Positions 1-13,812 are shown, counted from the first letter of the stretch. The stretch is DNA of 64,000 nt from Paramisgurnus dabryanus (GCF_030506205.2 NC_133348.1:19552780-19616779); one strand, 5' to 3'. Notes: generated by a model from the letters alone, not told the origin. Made by a program: numbers and translations.

Positions 1-1130
1 TTTGTAGTCCAACCCAGAAGTTAACGGAAGTTGTTTCCCTCACCAAAAAGCCCATTAATTTTCCCATAGACTTTTGGATCATCCCAAAAAAATAAGTTCT
101 GTGTTAAACAAAAGTTTATGACACTTACACGTATTGATCAATAAGTTAATTTAAAATTTAAAGTGCACCTATTTCTTGCTAAAAAAAAATAGGATATTTT
201 GTGTATATGGTATAATACAATGTGTTTGCATAGTTTATGGTTAAAAAAAAAAACATTATTTTCCAAATATCGTAAATTTTTGTGGCCCCAGATATCCTGC
301 CTTCCTCAACTGCATTGATTTTGTCCAAAACTCATCGATCTAAAAAGCGCTGATCTCTGATTGGCCAGCTAATCTGTACATTGTGATTGGCCTGAATACC
401 TCTGACATCAGACGGAAATATGACGCTCCTTACCATGTTTAAAAGATTTGCTCACAATGCAATGCGTACAGGAATTAATTTATATGCTGTGAGTGAAAGC
501 GAGTGGAATTATGATGTCGGTCTTGTCTACATCACCAATCCCAGGAAGTTACTTGTTGCCTACCTGTGTTTGTTGTAGTCAAAGAAAAGAGATTTACGTT
601 GGAAACGATAACTTGTGTCATCGCTTAGTTAGGGGTATGTACCATTTGCATATCGTATATTGTATGAAAAATTGTGAATCATGCTTTTTAAAGCTAACCT
701 TAGGATACAAGCGAACTATACCACGGTCAGTCGACATCAACGTCACGAGTCACAACCACCAAGCTTTGGACAGCTCTTTCAAACTTTTTAAAACACATTT
801 AAAAACATTTCCTGATGAGCAAATACTCTGAGGATGAATGATTGTTAGAAATTGTTTCCATAGTTGCATTGGTTTTGAGGTCTTCATGCATGATGCTGTT
901 TTAAATCCCCGACAAAGTCTGTAGTCCCTTGTAGCAACTTACCCTTTTAAAGCTTTAAAAAGTCATGAGTGAGGGTATTACTGGTGTGGTTTATGTCATA
1001 AAATAAAACATGAAAAATATCTTGGGCTTATGCTAACCCACCATCAAGAAATTTAACCAAAATCCCATAAAAAAAATATTGATTTTGGAATGCTGGAACC
1101 GGAAGAGCTAATGCTAACTCACTTCTGGGT
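1..1130. mobile_element. Probable non-autonomous DNA transposon, cut by the window edge
   Basis: Both ends carry AACCCAGAAGT-like sequence in inverted orientation (near base 10 and near bases 1115-1135), and both contain A-rich and gene-poor sequence. The interior around 340-480 has a stretch (alternating CTGATTGGCCAGC and ATTGTGATTGGCC motifs) of the kind I associate with abundant fish DNA repeats. No transposase frame is visible. The open reading frame at 493-831 looks like chance. The left end is probably outside the window, so boundaries and superfamily are uncertain. Confidence 0.35.
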
Positions 1131-2921
1131 TTTCCCCACAAAAATACCTCATCCCTGCGGCACTTTATTCCAGCTGAATTGATGTGGGATCCAGTATAAT
1201 TTACTCAATTTATTTTATATTAAAATAGTATACTCAATAAAAATGAAATAGAAGTTTAGGGCCCTTAATCCTATAGCTATGACCTGGGCCGAAAGAGGGA
1301 AACATTAACCTATGGGGAGAGGAAAATGAAGAAATAGAGAGAAAAAAGGATTAATATAATTTTCAAATTTGCAGAGTTCAAAACCCACAGATATATGAGA
1401 CGCATGAAAACAACTGCTTTTATTCTCTAATATACTTCATAAATTGACATGATAATAAGGTGGATTTTTTTTTATTAAATGTCTGAACACAAAGTATTAA
1501 CCTGGGTACAGTAGGAGCTCAAGGAACCCAGGGGTCTGGATACAGATGTGGACCTTTGAAGGAAACAAAGTACTTTAGCGATTTCTACCTGCTGGGTCAG
1601 TTGGCAGAAAAAGCTCTGTTTTTGCAGTTTTCTTTTGGCTTCCTCAGCAGCAGGGCTCTTTACAGTACAAAATCACAGGTGTGACGTTGTTATATACTGT
1701 ACAGCTTAAGTCCTGTATGGCTACTGCTGGCCTGTTGCGGCTTTAGGGAGCAGAGCAGGTCTGGAAGATGCATTCCACTGATGAAGTAAAGTAAAATTTA
1801 CAGGCCAATTCTGGATGAATTACCTGCTAAATGTCTTTCTCCTTATTTTTTTAAACCTTATCAGCTCCTGCACCGTCCACACAACCTGAGAGACCGTGGC
1901 TACTTTCCAACAGGACAGCACTCTCTGCCAAGACTAAATTATCATATTTTCCAGGGCGGCTGCATATTATTTACTGTTTACAGTTGTTATGCTACAGCTA
2001 CATTTTTTTGAGTTTCCAGGGCAGGCGACTAATGATGCGTCAATAGATGGGTGCATAATGAGCATAGCAGAAATGATTAATCAGTGAATACTCTCATATT
2101 CAATGAATTATTGAGACCTTGAGTCCAGTGGTCTGTAATAAAGACAAGGGAGTGTGATTGTATGTGCAATGTGTCATTACATCTCTCTGTATAGACTGCT
2201 GTTTGGTAACAGACAAAGGTACAAAATTAACCTTTGAGGGTACCACCCCATTGACAGAGAAGGTTCAGCTTTGTTCCTTGTGTTTCTGACAATGTAGTGT
2301 GTTTTGGGCCTTATTCCAATAGGATTTAAATGCGTTTAAAAAGTTATCAAGTTGCTCTTTCTATATACAGGTATGCTCTTTATTGAGTCACATGCCACAC
2401 GTTCCATGCACTAGCCCATCTCTTTTCACACATCCAATTGTATTTTCTCAAAGCACCTTCTCTGCAATCTATCATCATATATCTGATGTAATCTTAAACT
2501 CCAGAACTGACAACAATGACAGTGGTGATGATGTTATGTTAAAATGGTATCTATTTAGACTGATCAAGCGCGTGTGTTCTCAACCCGTGATCCGTGCACT
2601 GTCATACAACCTTACAGTTGCCAAGAAAATTAACTCCAAGAAAAATATAGAATGGTATGTTGGTATGTGACAGCAATGCATCATGGTTAAACATGACAAA
2701 CATGGGATGTCCCCTTTTAACCAGTGTTGCTTCGGTTTTTATGAGCAAATACAATGAACACTGAAAGAGATGGTTATCAGGATCTGAAAGATGAGAAACG
2801 ATAAATCAGAAATCTGAAAAGAACGTAAAACCAGAATGTTTTGTTTTATTTTGCGAAGTGCTATGGAAGCAAAGTATGATGTCGATTGACACATAACATG
2901 TAACTAAGATTTTTTCATAGT
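1131..2921. other. Intergenic stretch without recognised genes
   Basis: I see no coding exon, RNA gene or clear repeat end here. A short piece near 2215-2265 (ACCTTTGAGGGTAC-like) resembles another near 10130-10190 and may be a relic of a small repeat. The open frame at 2383-2670 has no recognisable protein features. Confidence 0.5.
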
Positions 2922-2925
2922 TTAA

Positions 2926-3417
2926 AGGTCACGTTCTTTCTAATCCTATTTTTTAATCCTAGTTAGTGTGTAATGTTGTTATAATAGCATAAATAATACC
3001 TGTAAAATTATAAAGTTCAAAGTTCACTGCCAAGCGATATATTTTCTGAATTTGCATTTCAAAGCCTACAGCGAATGGTCGGTTTGGACTACAGCCCTCT
3101 ACTTCCTGCTTTAATGATGTCAGTAGAACAGTTTTGACTAAACTCCGCCCACAGGAATACGTCAGTCAGTAGCTAAGCTAACGGCAAGCTAAGCTGCTAT
3201 CAAATCACAACACACTAAACAAACTACACAATCAGAACTCATTACTTTATAGAACAAGGAAGATATCAGCCCATTTTTAAGATAGTGAAAACAGCGGTAT
3301 ACAGATAAGTAAATTGTGTGAAATATACCGCAATTTTTTTACAGGTGAAACATGAACACGTTACATTGCGCACTGTAAAAACAATCAAAGCTTCAAAACA
3401 CAGACAGAACGGGACCT
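2926..3417. mobile_element. TTAA-flanked MITE (492 bp)
   Basis: The terminal inverted repeats begin AGGTCACGTTCTTTC on the left and, read inward on the other strand, AGGTCCCGTTCTGTC on the right. TTAA lies directly outside both ends (2922-2925 and 3418-3421), as expected for piggyBac-like or other TTAA-targeting transposons. There is no coding capacity. The superfamily is inferred only from the target site. Confidence 0.7.
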
Positions 3418-3421
3418 TTAA

Positions 3422-5699
3422 AATCTTTTATCCATAATGTACAAGCTTAATGTGAGCTATTCCACAGAATGCTATCAAAAGCATCACACGCTTACAGATT
3501 CAGCTTTGATAGGATGTTGTATAGGGCTTTGTTTCTAAAGCATCCAGGGGAGTAAACACTCGTCCAAACAAATCTATTTTCATCCATTTTTTCTCACATC
3601 TATCTAGAGATATTAACTCGGGGATGTATGGGGAGAGGGGGGTGAATGAGGCCTAATACCTGTCTTAGAGTGTCAATCAAGTGTCAAAATTTGACAGAAA
3701 GTACATTATCCCACTGCCCTCAGAGGCTTACGGTGTCCACGGAGCCGGGATGAAGCTCGTGGAAGGGGAACGCCTGATGAGCTGTGAAAATGACTTATTA
3801 AGTTTTCAGATGCCATATCTGGTATGTCAGGGGAACTGGATTTCAATTTAATAGCAAAAAAGAAAAGGTTTTATACCTATTCAGAGGCAAAGTGCAAACT
3901 TGGTGTGCCTTTGTTACATACAGCTATACGGTAGGTATAGTAAAGAGCTTTCAGAATGAGAAATAATTGCTAATCTCGCTCCCATACCGGTGGGTTCTCT
4001 GATCCTCTGATGCTAAGCTATCTGCTTTGCAGGAATTAAAAGCGATTTTTCTGCCACTTTTTGTCTCCTTGAGTGGCGGTTTCAGATTTCACATGTTAAA
4101 TCTGACATTTTAAGAAGACATAAAGCACAATTGTTTCTTGATTTAATTATCTGATATGATTGTGTTGGCTATGATTCTTCAATTAAATCCGTGTTTCAGA
4201 GCACTTATGGTCGGAACCAAAATCTTATCCCTAAAACTAAGTCGGTTTCATTTTCAAGGTTTAGAAGATAACTTTGCTTTGTTTGTCACCACTGACACAT
4301 TTCTAAAATATGTTCCTTGTCACGTAACACAAACTTGCTTTTAGAACAGTATCCCAAGGCCAAGCTTTGAAAATGTGTGCAACTTAAAACTTGTTTTGTC
4401 ATCCTGCCTATGTAAAAAACATTATTTACATTTTGCTGACATATTATCCATAGCATTGCATTTCAAATGTAGCTTTATATCACTACATGCATTCCCTGAG
4501 GAATGCACCCATGACCTTGTCATTGCTAGTTCAACACACTACCAGCTGAACTTCAGAAACCTTTTTGTATGGTTGTATATTAATAGCGTTGCTGACCAAT
4601 GTGTGCCAGTAAATCACCTGCAGCTCTCTCTCTCTCTCTCTCTCTCATTCTCTCTCTCTCTTTCTCTCTCGCTCTCTTTCTCTCTGCTATGTAAATAGAC
4701 AATGTTTGCCTGCATTGCTGCAAGTGCAAAAAATCCTATTAATAATTTAACTGCAGCATACAGCATCCTTTGTGAATCATCATTCTAAACACTTTTAAGA
4801 TGTAACTAGTTGGAATGATGTGGAGGTTAACAGAAACTTTTGAAGTTTTTCTAATTTAACATAATGCAGTACCACCCTGTCATTGAAAAACAGTTAGCAC
4901 ACACACTCCTACTGAATACATTGTGCAGGAAAACTCAATAATTCTTGTAGGCGGTGCTTTTGAAATGGAAATCTGCAAAAATCTTGCAGCTGTGCTTGCC
5001 AGAAAGTCACGGTGTTGACAACATCTCCGGCATTACAGAATGGTATACTGATGTCTGTTTATTTTACAGTTAATAATTAAATACAAACTTAACTGTTAGC
5101 ATACCAACCTACTTGAATCTGCTTTGTACTTTAAAAATACTGATAAGCACTATGCACATAATAAAAACAGTCCTGATGATTTTAAATAGAAAAATAATGG
5201 GAAGCATATAATGTAGATGAAACCTGAATAAACATTGTAATCTTAAAAAAAAAGGCTATAGGCATATCTGGCAAAACACTTTTATAAATTAAATATAATC
5301 ACAAATACTGTCTTCTTGGACTTTTCGTAGCATACATATTTCTGTTTTACTGTAAATTAGTGTGGCTAACTCTTATAAAAATCATAAAAATAAAACATAA
5401 ACATCATCCTACATAATATAAAGAGCATTGTGTGAAAAATAACCTTAATATGAGGAGTTCAAAATGCAAAACCCCCTAAGTGCGCCTGACCTGACATGGA
5501 AACGAACCACATATAGGGTGTGCTGTGATCAAGCTCACTGCCAGGTTTGGGTTGTATTCGGTCCAAGTACTCACATGGGACACAAGGGGTACATCCCAAA
5601 TCAGGGTCTGGATCTTTTTACATCACTAAAACATCATTTATAACAGTAAAAGAGTCACAAGGACCCTTAATTTGCAAAACATACACATTTAGTTAACTA
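3422..5699. other. Intergenic stretch without recognised genes
   Basis: AT-rich sequence with a CT-rich microsatellite at 4625-4685. No coding exon or transposon end could be supported. The open frames at 4156-4344 and 4375-4698 are low-complexity or chance. Confidence 0.5.
4625..4685. repeat. Interrupted (CT)n microsatellite
   Basis: About 60 bases of CT dinucleotides with a few interruptions (ATT, TTT, GCT). Confidence 0.9.
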
Positions 5700-6395
5700 C
5701 AGTTTTGAATGTTTATTTCAAAATACCCAGACGTCACGGGTGTGCATTGAATCTTGGGATAGCCGAGGCTGGATACATCTATGGTGCCTTTGGTTTCAGG
5801 GGGAAAAAAGGCCACATTTGGAGGCTTTTGTGTGAAGGAGCCTTCGAAGTGGGACAGCCTTGTTGCGGCCCTGTGACGAAATTTGCCTTCAAATACAGCC
5901 TTGGAAGGCCGTAGCTCCTGAATTGGGATGCACCGAAGGGCTGCGTCCAAAATCCAAGGCAGTTGATTTGTTGTTCCTCATCAGCTGATTAGGAAATGAC
6001 TTCAGTGGCATGAAGGCAGTTTCAGGAAATGCATTAGGACAGCTTTCATGGGCAGCGTAATGGAATTCGGTTTGACATAAAAACAGAGAGTGCCTTTGTG
6101 ATAACTAATCCCATATTTGAAACAGCAATAATTTCTCTCTAGGAAAGCAATCAAAAGGTGTAAAAAGTGAAAATATAACCTTATTTACACTAAATTTGTG
6201 CTCTTTCTTGGCCACCATTTTATTTTTTCGACCTCGACCAGGCTCAACTAATCACATTCCCTGGGCACCCACACGCGTTGAATTGTGGGACAAGATGATG
6301 AAGGTATCTCAGAAGTCCGGAAGTAAACCAAACATTGGATTTGGACATGCCTTGCCTTTCTGCCTTGGAAGGCTGCCTCCGAAGGCTGTTTAGCA
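5700..6395 (-). mobile_element. Two diverged fragments of one DNA repeat family
   Basis: Read on the minus strand, 5955-5700 and 6393-6240 share a similar order of motifs: a GACGCAGCCC or cAGCCTTCGG start, a CCTTCCAAGGC block, and a distal ATTCAAYGC block followed by CACCC or GTGGGTGCCC. GGGCTGCGTCC-type ends are common in fish non-autonomous elements. Divergence is high and neither boundaries nor target duplication can be fixed. The paired open frames on both strands here are shadows of this imperfect repeat. Confidence 0.3.
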
Positions 6396-6423
6396 CCTTG
6401 TGAATATACAGTATGTACAGGGG

Positions 6424-6856
6424 ACATTTCACAAGACTTTTTTTAAGATGTTAAATAAATCTTTGGTGTCCGCAGAGTATGTATGGGAAATTTTAGCTCG
6501 AAATACCATATAGATAATGTATTATAGCATGTTAAAATTGCCACTTTGCAGGTGTGAGCAAAAATGTGCTGTTTTTGGGTGTGTCCTTTTAAATACAAAT
6601 GAAACTGATCTCTGCACTGAATGGCAGTGCCGTGATTGGATAGTGCAGATTAAGGGTTGGTATTATCCCCTTCTGACATCACAACGGGAGCCAAGTTTCA
6701 ATGATCAATTTTTTCACCTTGCAGAGAATGGTTTACCAAAACTAAGATATTGAGTTGTTCTTTTACACATTTTCTAGGTTGATAGAAGCACTGGGAACCC
6801 AATTATAGCACTTAAACATGGAAAAAGCTAGATTTTCATGATATGTCGCCTTCAAA
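6424..6856 (+). mobile_element. Non-autonomous repeat, family A, uninterrupted copy
   Basis: It runs from ACATTTCACAAGACTT to TTTTCATGATATGTCGCCTTCAAA. The same sequence occurs at 16915-17770 with roughly 80-85% similarity by eye, in the same orientation. The ends show weak inverted similarity (GACATTTCA against GACATATCA). No protein is encoded. This copy provides the empty site that proves the nested insertion in the second copy. Confidence 0.7.
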
Positions 6857-8476
<1,620 letters not shown>

Positions 8477-8694
8477 CTATCTGTCAGGATCCGTCTGAAA
8501 TCATCTGTTTTATTACATCTAGTCTTTGTGTTCGGGGTCCTGGCAGTACCATGTTTTATGTGGGAAATGTGTGGTTTTTGTATTGGTTTATTCTGATCAC
8601 ACATTTCCCGGGTCTCGTCACTTTTTCCCCGATCCCTTATTTGTAATGATTTCCAGGTGTATGGTGTATACTTTCTCCCTATTTAAGAGTCCTT

Positions 8695-9783
8695 GGGCTC
8701 TATTTTAACTATCTGAAACGCAAGTGCGAAGCGCAACGCGCAAGTGAGTTTGTGGGCGGATCTTGGGCGCTGTTGCTATTTTCCCGGCGTGAGAAATAAC
8801 TCTTGCGCCGGGCGCAAATCAATAAGGGGTTGGTCTGAAGTAGGTTCATTATTCATAGGTGTGGTTTGGGCGTAACGTCAAATAAACCAATCAGAACGCT
8901 AGCCAACATTCCCTTTAAACGCAAGGGCGCAAGTTCCATGGCGGGTTGCTATTATTATGACGGATTTACCAGGCGCACGCCAGGAGCGGTTCACAGCCGA
9001 GGAGACCGACGTCCTTGTACGGGGGAATCCCACGCTTGCCAGCATAAATCGGGCACGCCGTGTAACGGGAGGTGGATCTGCCTCAGGACTTGACGCCAGC
9101 AGAGGACATCGCTGCGTCCACCCTCACCGCTGAAAGGGTTTGGGGGCTTTGAAATCGGACCCAAGAAACGCAAGCAAGGTCCAACCCCAAAGTACACTTA
9201 CAAATCAAGTTCATATACATTAAGGTTTCTTATGAAAACATTTTAACTATTATTTACATAAAATAAACGTAATACAGCCACACAACAAAGTTATGAAAAT
9301 ATTTTAATCGTTATTTGCATGAGAATAAATAAAAACTATCACCACAATGCTCACCACTATGATTCCCCTTATCTCGTGTATTAATATTTTTAAGTGTAAC
9401 AATTTATGATTTGCAAAAATAACTGTTGCATCTGTGTAGATTAGATAAGCAAAGTTTATGCGCGTTGTGCACGCTATACATTATGGTCAAGCATGCGCCC
9501 TTAAAATAGCATAATGAACCACGCGCAACGCGCCACTGACTTTAGACTAGTTTTTTTTGGTTAGTAGCGCAATTGTTTTTTGAAACTGCAAAATAGCATA
9601 AGAGATGGTTTGCGCCGCAACACGCCTCCTTTTTGCGTTGAACCGCCCAGGGAGCGCAAGTTCATTCTCTAGTTTGCTGACGTGCATCTGTGGAGGGAAA
9701 AAACCCGCTGTGCGCCGGCGCAAAATACGAATGATACATGCGTCACTGACAAAGTCAATTGCGCTGGGTGCAAGATAGGGCCC
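8695..9783 (+). mobile_element. PIF/Harbinger-like element nested in the solo LTR
   Basis: Inverted ends begin GGGCTCTATTTTAAC on the left and GGGCCCTATCTTGCACC on the right (other strand). CTT lies outside both ends (8692-8694 and 9784-9786), a 3-bp duplication as in Harbinger elements. The terminal regions are rich in GCGCAA/TTGCGC motifs, typical of this fish family. About 1.1 kb long, with no transposase, but with a remnant of the Myb-like partner gene. Confidence 0.65.
8981..9130 (+). pseudogene. Remnant of Harbinger Myb/SANT-like DNA-binding gene
   Basis: In one forward frame 8981-9025 reads QERFTAEETDVLVRG, resembling the start of the Myb/SANT-like protein that accompanies Harbinger transposases and helps target them to DNA. 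The frame then degenerates, and the rest of the domain and the DDE nuclease are missing. It is embedded in the Harbinger-like element, which supports the assignment. Recognition is by motif memory and is moderately sure. Confidence 0.4.
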
Positions 9784-10220
9784 CTTGTGTTTGTTGTCCA
9801 GTGCGTGTTCGTCTTGTTACCTTTCCTGTCTTGTTCTAGAGTTTTGCATTTGTGAGTATTGAGTGTATTTAGTCTAGTTTGTTATTTGTAGTAATGTTGG
9901 TTCATGTTTAGTTTTATGTTAGTTTAGTGTAGTGTGATTCCGTCTTGTTTTACCCCCTCGTGGGTTTTGTTTTCCCCCTGTTTGTTTCAATAAATTATTA
10001 TTTTATAGTCTTGTCTGCATTTGGGTTCGTTCCTTGTCAAATCCTCACATTATCAGACAAAAAGTACAAGAGCTGTCACTGGGATGGCAACTTTTAAAAC
10101 TGTTTAAATATCTACCATATATATCTACCTTTGATGTAGCAATGTCCACCTTTGAGGTACAGTATGTGCCTTAGAGGTACAATATGCATTCTATGGTAAT
10201 GTATAAAAAGGTATATAAAC

Positions 10221-10671
10221 TAGGGTTGTGACAATTAATCGGGCAAATGCGCGTTTTCTCAATGAATGAATTTGAATGAATTACGGTGAAATGCAGCCAC
10301 ATCCAAAAGCCAGGGGGCGCTCTCGCTTAGAATCACCATTTGTGCCACAGAAGAAGTAGTATACCAAACACTATTCCAGGAAATGTCCAAAGGAATATTT
10401 ATATCGCTGTTCTTCAGATTGTTTCAGGTATTTTCATGATAATAGAGAATATTTTGAATGATTGTGTTTGACGAGTGTTGCTTTTTTAAATACTCGTTAT
10501 AAACGAGTCAAACTCATAGTGATTTTAGATTGATAAGGATTTCCTACTGATCACGGAGCCGTAGTACACGCACAAGCTGTGCATGAAACACTGAATCGGA
10601 GCCTTACGATTCAGAATCGATTTTAGACAGGTCTTTTTAATGGGAGCGCGATGCATCGATGCACATCCCTA
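10221..10671. mobile_element. hAT-type MITE inside the Tc1 left terminal repeat (451 bp)
   Basis: The ends are TAGGGTTGTGACAATTAATC and, on the other strand, TAGGGATGTGCATCGATGC. The 8-bp direct repeat ATATAAAC is perfect on both sides (10213-10220, 10672-10679). Removing the element and one repeat restores continuity with the other Tc1 terminus. No coding capacity. Confidence 0.85.
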
Positions 10672-11137
10672 ATATAAACGTTTTGGGATTTCATAGTTTT
10701 CTGAATACGTTTGTCATAAAATGTGATCTGATCTTCATCTAAGTCAAGGGTATTGACAAACAATGTGTCAAAAAGTTGTAACAAAAAATTTCTAATCTTT
10801 CATGTTTTTTATTGAGAACAACCAAAAAACAACAGAAAGTATGTAAACCCTTGAGTTAATGACCTCAAAAAAGCTAATTGGAGTCAGGTTTTAGCACACC
10901 TGGGGTAATTATGATAATACATTTGGAGGTGTGGACTACAGCTCCTTTGACTGATAAAAATCTATCAAACTTTTGGAGTTTGTTCTGCACAAGAACAACA
11001 CGCTTATGTGAGCCTTGCCTCATCAAAAAGAGCTTTCGGAGGAGCTATGATCAAGAATTGCTGCCTTACATAAAGCTGGAAAGGGTTACAAAGTTAAGAC
11101 TTTAGAAATTCACCAGTCTACAGTTAGGCAAACAATA

Positions 11138-11374
11138 TAGACCAGTTCAAATGATGTAAACAACACTGGTCCAGAAACACTTCCTGTTACAGTTTGTGAC
11201 AGTTATTTTTTTATTTCACATGTATTATTATCTTTAAGATGTTTGTTTAACTTCAGTTAATTCAGGTTTATATGTTCTGTTGGTTTATTTTATCCCAACG
11301 TTTATTTAGTGTTAAAAAACGGAAACAGGAAGTGCTTCTGGACCAGTGTTGTTTACATCTTTTGAAATGGTCTA
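11138..11374. mobile_element. Foldback MITE inside Tc1 (237 bp)
   Basis: The first about 55 bases (TAGACCAGTTCAAATGATGT...) are repeated in inverted form at the right end (...TTTTGAAATGGTCTA), with the shared internal block AACAACACTGGTCCAGAA. TA flanks both sides (11136-11137, 11375-11376). Joining the flanks gives CAAACAA-TA-CAAATGG, the continuous Tc1 sequence expected there. Confidence 0.8.
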
Positions 11375-11399
11375 TACAAATGGAGAAGCTTTGGGTTTG

Positions 11400-12140
11400 T
11401 TGCTACTCTAGGCGCCCAGTCAAAATGACACCAAGAGCACAACAAAGACTCATCAATGAGGAAAAAAACAACCCAGAATGACAGCTAAAGATTTGAAAGC
11501 ATCATTGGATCTTGCTAACATCTCTGTTCATGAGTCTACAATACGTGAAACACTGAACAAGCAGGGTATCCACAGCAGGACACCATGAAGGAAGCCACTG
11601 CTTACTAAAAAGTCATTGCTGCATGTCTGAAGTTTGCAAAAGAGCACATTGACACTCCACATGACAAAATGTTTTGTGGACTGATGAAACTAAGATTGAA
11701 TTATTCGGAAAAAAACACACAGCGGTACATCTGGCATTAGAAAGGGCACGGCATATCATCATGAAAACATCATCCCATCTGTAAAGTATGGTGGAGGAGA
11801 CATCATGATTGGGGCTGCTTTGCTGCATTAGGGCCTTGCCAGCTTTCAATCATTGAGGGGAAGATGAATTCCCAAGTATATGAGACAATTTTTCAGGATA
11901 ATGTGAGAATGTTTGTATATGTCAGCTGAAACTGAGGTGGGTGATGCAACAGGAGAACGACCCAAAACACTGGAGCAAGTCCACAACAGAATGGCTTAAA
12001 AAACAAAATCTGCCTTTTTGGAGTCCAGACCTCAACCCAATAGAGATGCTACGGATTGACTTGAAAAGGGCCAGACACATGAGACGTCCACAGAATATGA
12101 CAGAGCTAAAGCAGTTCTGCAAGGAAGAATAGGCTAAAAT
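11400..12140 (+). pseudogene. Tc1-like transposase pseudogene
   Basis: Fragments of the DDE transposase are readable in several forward frames. One is a piece near 11680-11710 (GTGGACTGATGAAACTAAGATTGAATT, the DETKIE region around the second acidic residue). Another is the long C-terminal piece at 11941-12132, with QQENDPKHW (third region of the fold) and the SPDLNPIE motif, followed by an FCKEE end. Stop codons and frameshifts separate the pieces, so no active enzyme can be made. It lies between the element's terminal repeats in the correct orientation. Confidence 0.85.
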
Positions 12141-12450
12141 TTCTCCTCAATGATGTGCAGGTTTGATCCACAGCTACAGGAAGCCTGATTGAGGTTATTG
12201 CTGCCAATGGGGGTCAACCAGTTATTAATTCTAAGGGTTCACTTACTTTTTCCACTGCCATTTTGAATGTTAAATGAGTGTGTTCAATAAAGGCAAGAAA
12301 GATCAGATTTTTTGTTATTATTTTAGACACATTATGTTTGTCCATAACCTTGACTTAGATGAATATCAGATCACATTTTATGACTTTTTTTTTTTCAGAA
12401 AACCATGATATTCCAAAAGGTTCACACACTTTTTCTTTCTTGCCACTGTA

Positions 12451-13601
12451 ATATCTAATCTTATTTCTTGGTTTCTTTGAGGTTCCTAGTCACTGAACTC
12501 ACTAGCCGGGCCCATAATCCTTTCTTGTGTGCAGTTTATTCTATGAGCTTCTTGTGTGACCTTGGGAAGCAAATGAACAAAACAATCATACATTATAGTA
12601 CCAAGCCTACAGAGGAATCATCATTTAAACATAAGATGTCAGTTAAGGAACCGACTGAGGTTTTCCCTCATACCATTCCTAAAAGTGTTTTTATAGCTTC
12701 TTGGATCAAAAATGAACACATAAGTGGAAGTCAAGGGAGAGGGGAGGTGAACTTCTTTCACTCTAGCTGATAGCATGAACGGCAATAATGAGATGCCTGC
12801 AAAGTTTGAAGACATCGTCATCATTAAAGAACCCACATGGACTTTTGACTTTAAACACAGGTAAAATTTCCGTGAGGGAATGAAAAGAGGGATTATGTAA
12901 GCTTTAAGGGGATTGGAGGACGTATAGCCCAGTTCCTCTGCCTTGTTTCATCTTTTGATTCAGTTAATTCTTTGTAGGGTGGTGAAAGCGCTGTCTGTTG
13001 CCTGAGTCTGACTCTCTTTTATTTGCGTCCTTCTTTTTCTTTCTGTCCTTCTCTCCTTCAATTTGATCCCCCCACGTTCCTACTCCCCGCTCGATCTCAT
13101 TTTTAAATGCAATGCTGTTAACTCTTCCTCTTTATTTTTTCCCTAGTTTTTGTTCCTCCTGTCACCTCACAAGTTGCCTTCACTGTTTGCTCTTCTCTGC
13201 ACCTCATTCTTTCCATCACAGTGGGGTATAACATACTAATGCTGACAGGAAGACTCCAGAGTCACATCCGAGTTTGCCGGGATCTCATTTTCTTAGGCTT
13301 ATTCCAAACACACTGCTGTGTAGAAATAGGCACTGCTGACCCCACTCTGTGCCACATACTGTAAGTGCGGTGTTCACAAAAGATATTCAAAAACTGTTTA
13401 AGAAAATCATACAGAAAAGAGGCTCCCTCAAAAAAAAAAAAAAAAAAAAAAACACCTGGTTGATTAAGTGGATAAATGCATGGGCGTCTGATCCCAGGAC
13501 AAGACGGACCCACTTTTTAAGACCAATGATATTGGACCCACTCACTTGTCCTCTAATTTAGCGCATTTGTCTGTTCACTTGTCAGAGCGCCAAATCCATT
13601 C
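12451..13601. other. Intergenic stretch without recognised genes
   Basis: Contains a pure A tract (13430-13452), possibly the tail of a lost retroposon, although no matching body could be recognised before it. No exon or RNA gene seen. Confidence 0.5.
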
Positions 13602-13609
13602 CACTACAG

Positions 13610-13804
13610 TAGGGGTTTCAAACTCAGTTCCGGGAGGGCCGGTGTGTCCTAGAGAGTTTAGCTCCAACCAGCCCCAACACCCCTGTCTCGAAGTTTCTAG
13701 TAATCCTGAAGACCTTGATTAGCTGCATCAGATGTGTTTGAATAGGGCTGGATCTAAACTCTGCAGAGACACCGGCCCTGCAAGAATTGAGTTTTACACC
13801 CTTG
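13610..13804. mobile_element. hAT-type MITE, first of an adjacent pair (195 bp)
   Basis: The palindromic ends are AGGGGTTTCAAACTCAGTTCC and, on the other strand, AAGGGTGTAAAACTCAATTC, with the internal CCGGTG...CACCGGCCCTGC and GTTTAGCTCC blocks that are typical of a very abundant fish MITE. The flanks are CACTACAG (13602-13609) and CACTAGAG (13805-13812), 7 of 8 identical. No coding capacity. Confidence 0.7.
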
Positions 13805-13812
13805 CACTAGAG

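Larger units (their letters stand above)
8482..10049 (+). mobile_element. Solo LTR of a retrotransposon, split by a DNA transposon
   Basis: The sequence starts TGTCAGGATCC and ends ATCCTCACA, the TG...CA form of LTR ends. It is flanked by 5-bp repeats CTATC (8477-8481) and TTATC (10050-10054), 4 of 5 identical. Removing the inserted element (8695-9783) leaves about 476 bp. That remainder contains a TATTTAA promoter-like motif (8678-8687 region) and an AATAAA signal near 9990, in the order expected for U3-R-U5. No gag or pol sequence is present, so it is best read as a recombination-derived solo LTR. Gypsy-like membership is recollection, not tested. Confidence 0.6.
10194..12448 (+). mobile_element. 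Decayed Tc1/mariner element with two nested insertions
   Basis: Long terminal inverted repeats can be followed: 10680-10770 is the inverted counterpart of 12310-12420 (shared ACTTAGATGAA, ATCAGATCACATTTTATGAC and GAAAACCATGATAT-type blocks). The right end, read inward, is CAGTGGCAAGAAAG, and TA follows at 12449-12450. The left tip is around 10192-10220 but is split from the rest of the TIR by a hAT insertion (10221-10671). A foldback element sits at 11138-11374. Between the TIRs is a broken transposase. Without the two guests the element would be about 1.6 kb, normal for Tc1-like elements. Confidence 0.8.

Noticed and set aside
5705..5914. Sense-antisense gene pair at 5.7-5.95 kb
   Set aside because: Both frames lie in a transposon-like repeat with CCTTCCAAGGC blocks. 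There are no protein hallmarks.
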